DNA from: Fibrobacter sp.
GTDB taxonomy: Bacteria > Fibrobacterota > Fibrobacteria > Fibrobacterales > Fibrobacteraceae
Reading direction: 5' to 3'
Length of the DNA stretch: 5,962 bases
Assembly: GCA_012515825.1 (NCBI GenBank)
Contig: JAAYXQ010000047.1
Coordinates: 1-5,962, forward strand
Positions 5,906 through 5,962 of this stretch are shown piece by piece. Numbering within the stretch: the first letter of the stretch is position 1; each line of letters starts with the position of its first letter. Made by a program: the position numbers and the translations under genes. Below the pieces are notes generated by a model that searched no databases, was not told the DNA's origin, and worked only from the letters and a program-made list of their open reading frames with translations.

Positions 5906-5950
5906 AGCGAAGAGATAACAGCCATTTCAATCAATAACAGTGGTTTTGAT
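5906..5950 (+). repeat. ~44-bp dispersed element, direct copy 2
   Basis: It starts AGCGAAGA and contains GCCATTTCAATCAATAACAG followed by TGGTTTTGAT. It is the same order and orientation as copy 1, about 70 bases further on. The remaining bases to the window end are AT-rich and show no gene start that I can support. Confidence 0.65.
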
Positions 5951-5962
5951 ATTAAATAAAGA

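Overview
The window suggests a moderately AT-rich, Gram-negative (diderm) bacterium. It encodes a full-length bacterial SMC, a lipoprotein with a type II signal sequence, and a secreted protein that looks like an outer-membrane beta-barrel. The style of the genes and the repeat-rich intergenic DNA remind me of Fibrobacterota or a related lineage. That is a weak impression and is not proven by anything in the sequence.

Layout, left to right. Positions 1-330 hold no intact gene. They contain what looks like the wreck of a small secreted-protein gene on the + strand: a signal-peptide-like piece followed, in another frame, by a piece ending like a secretion or sorting tail. Its stop codon collides with the smc stop codon. 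Positions 331-5378 are a compact minus-strand gene cluster read from right to left. It starts with a signal-peptide-bearing probable outer-membrane protein (366 aa), followed by a small lipoprotein (125 aa, overlapping the first gene by ATGA) and then smc (1180 aa, 30 bases further on, GTG start with no visible Shine-Dalgarno). Positions 5379-5520 look like an untranslated leader, with a good sigma70-type promoter just upstream (TATAAT at 5528-5533, read leftwards).

Positions 5540-5950 are the most unusual part: a gene-free block built from three families of repeats. There is a perfectly phased 17-bp triplet (5573-5623). There are three head-to-tail copies of an ~80-bp hairpin-forming unit (5625-5822), whose stem sequences differ between copies while staying complementary. 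There is also a ~44-bp element present twice directly (5837-5880, 5906-5950) and once, degenerate, in inverted orientation (5540-5566), so that it brackets the array.

How it fits together: the three genes are probably co-transcribed, which links the chromosome-organising SMC ATPase to two envelope proteins of unknown function. The repeat block lies directly upstream of their promoter. It could be a REP/MITE-like mobile or structural repeat, a source of structured RNA, or (for the 17-bp triplet) an operator array. The sequence alone supports conserved folding but does not identify the role.
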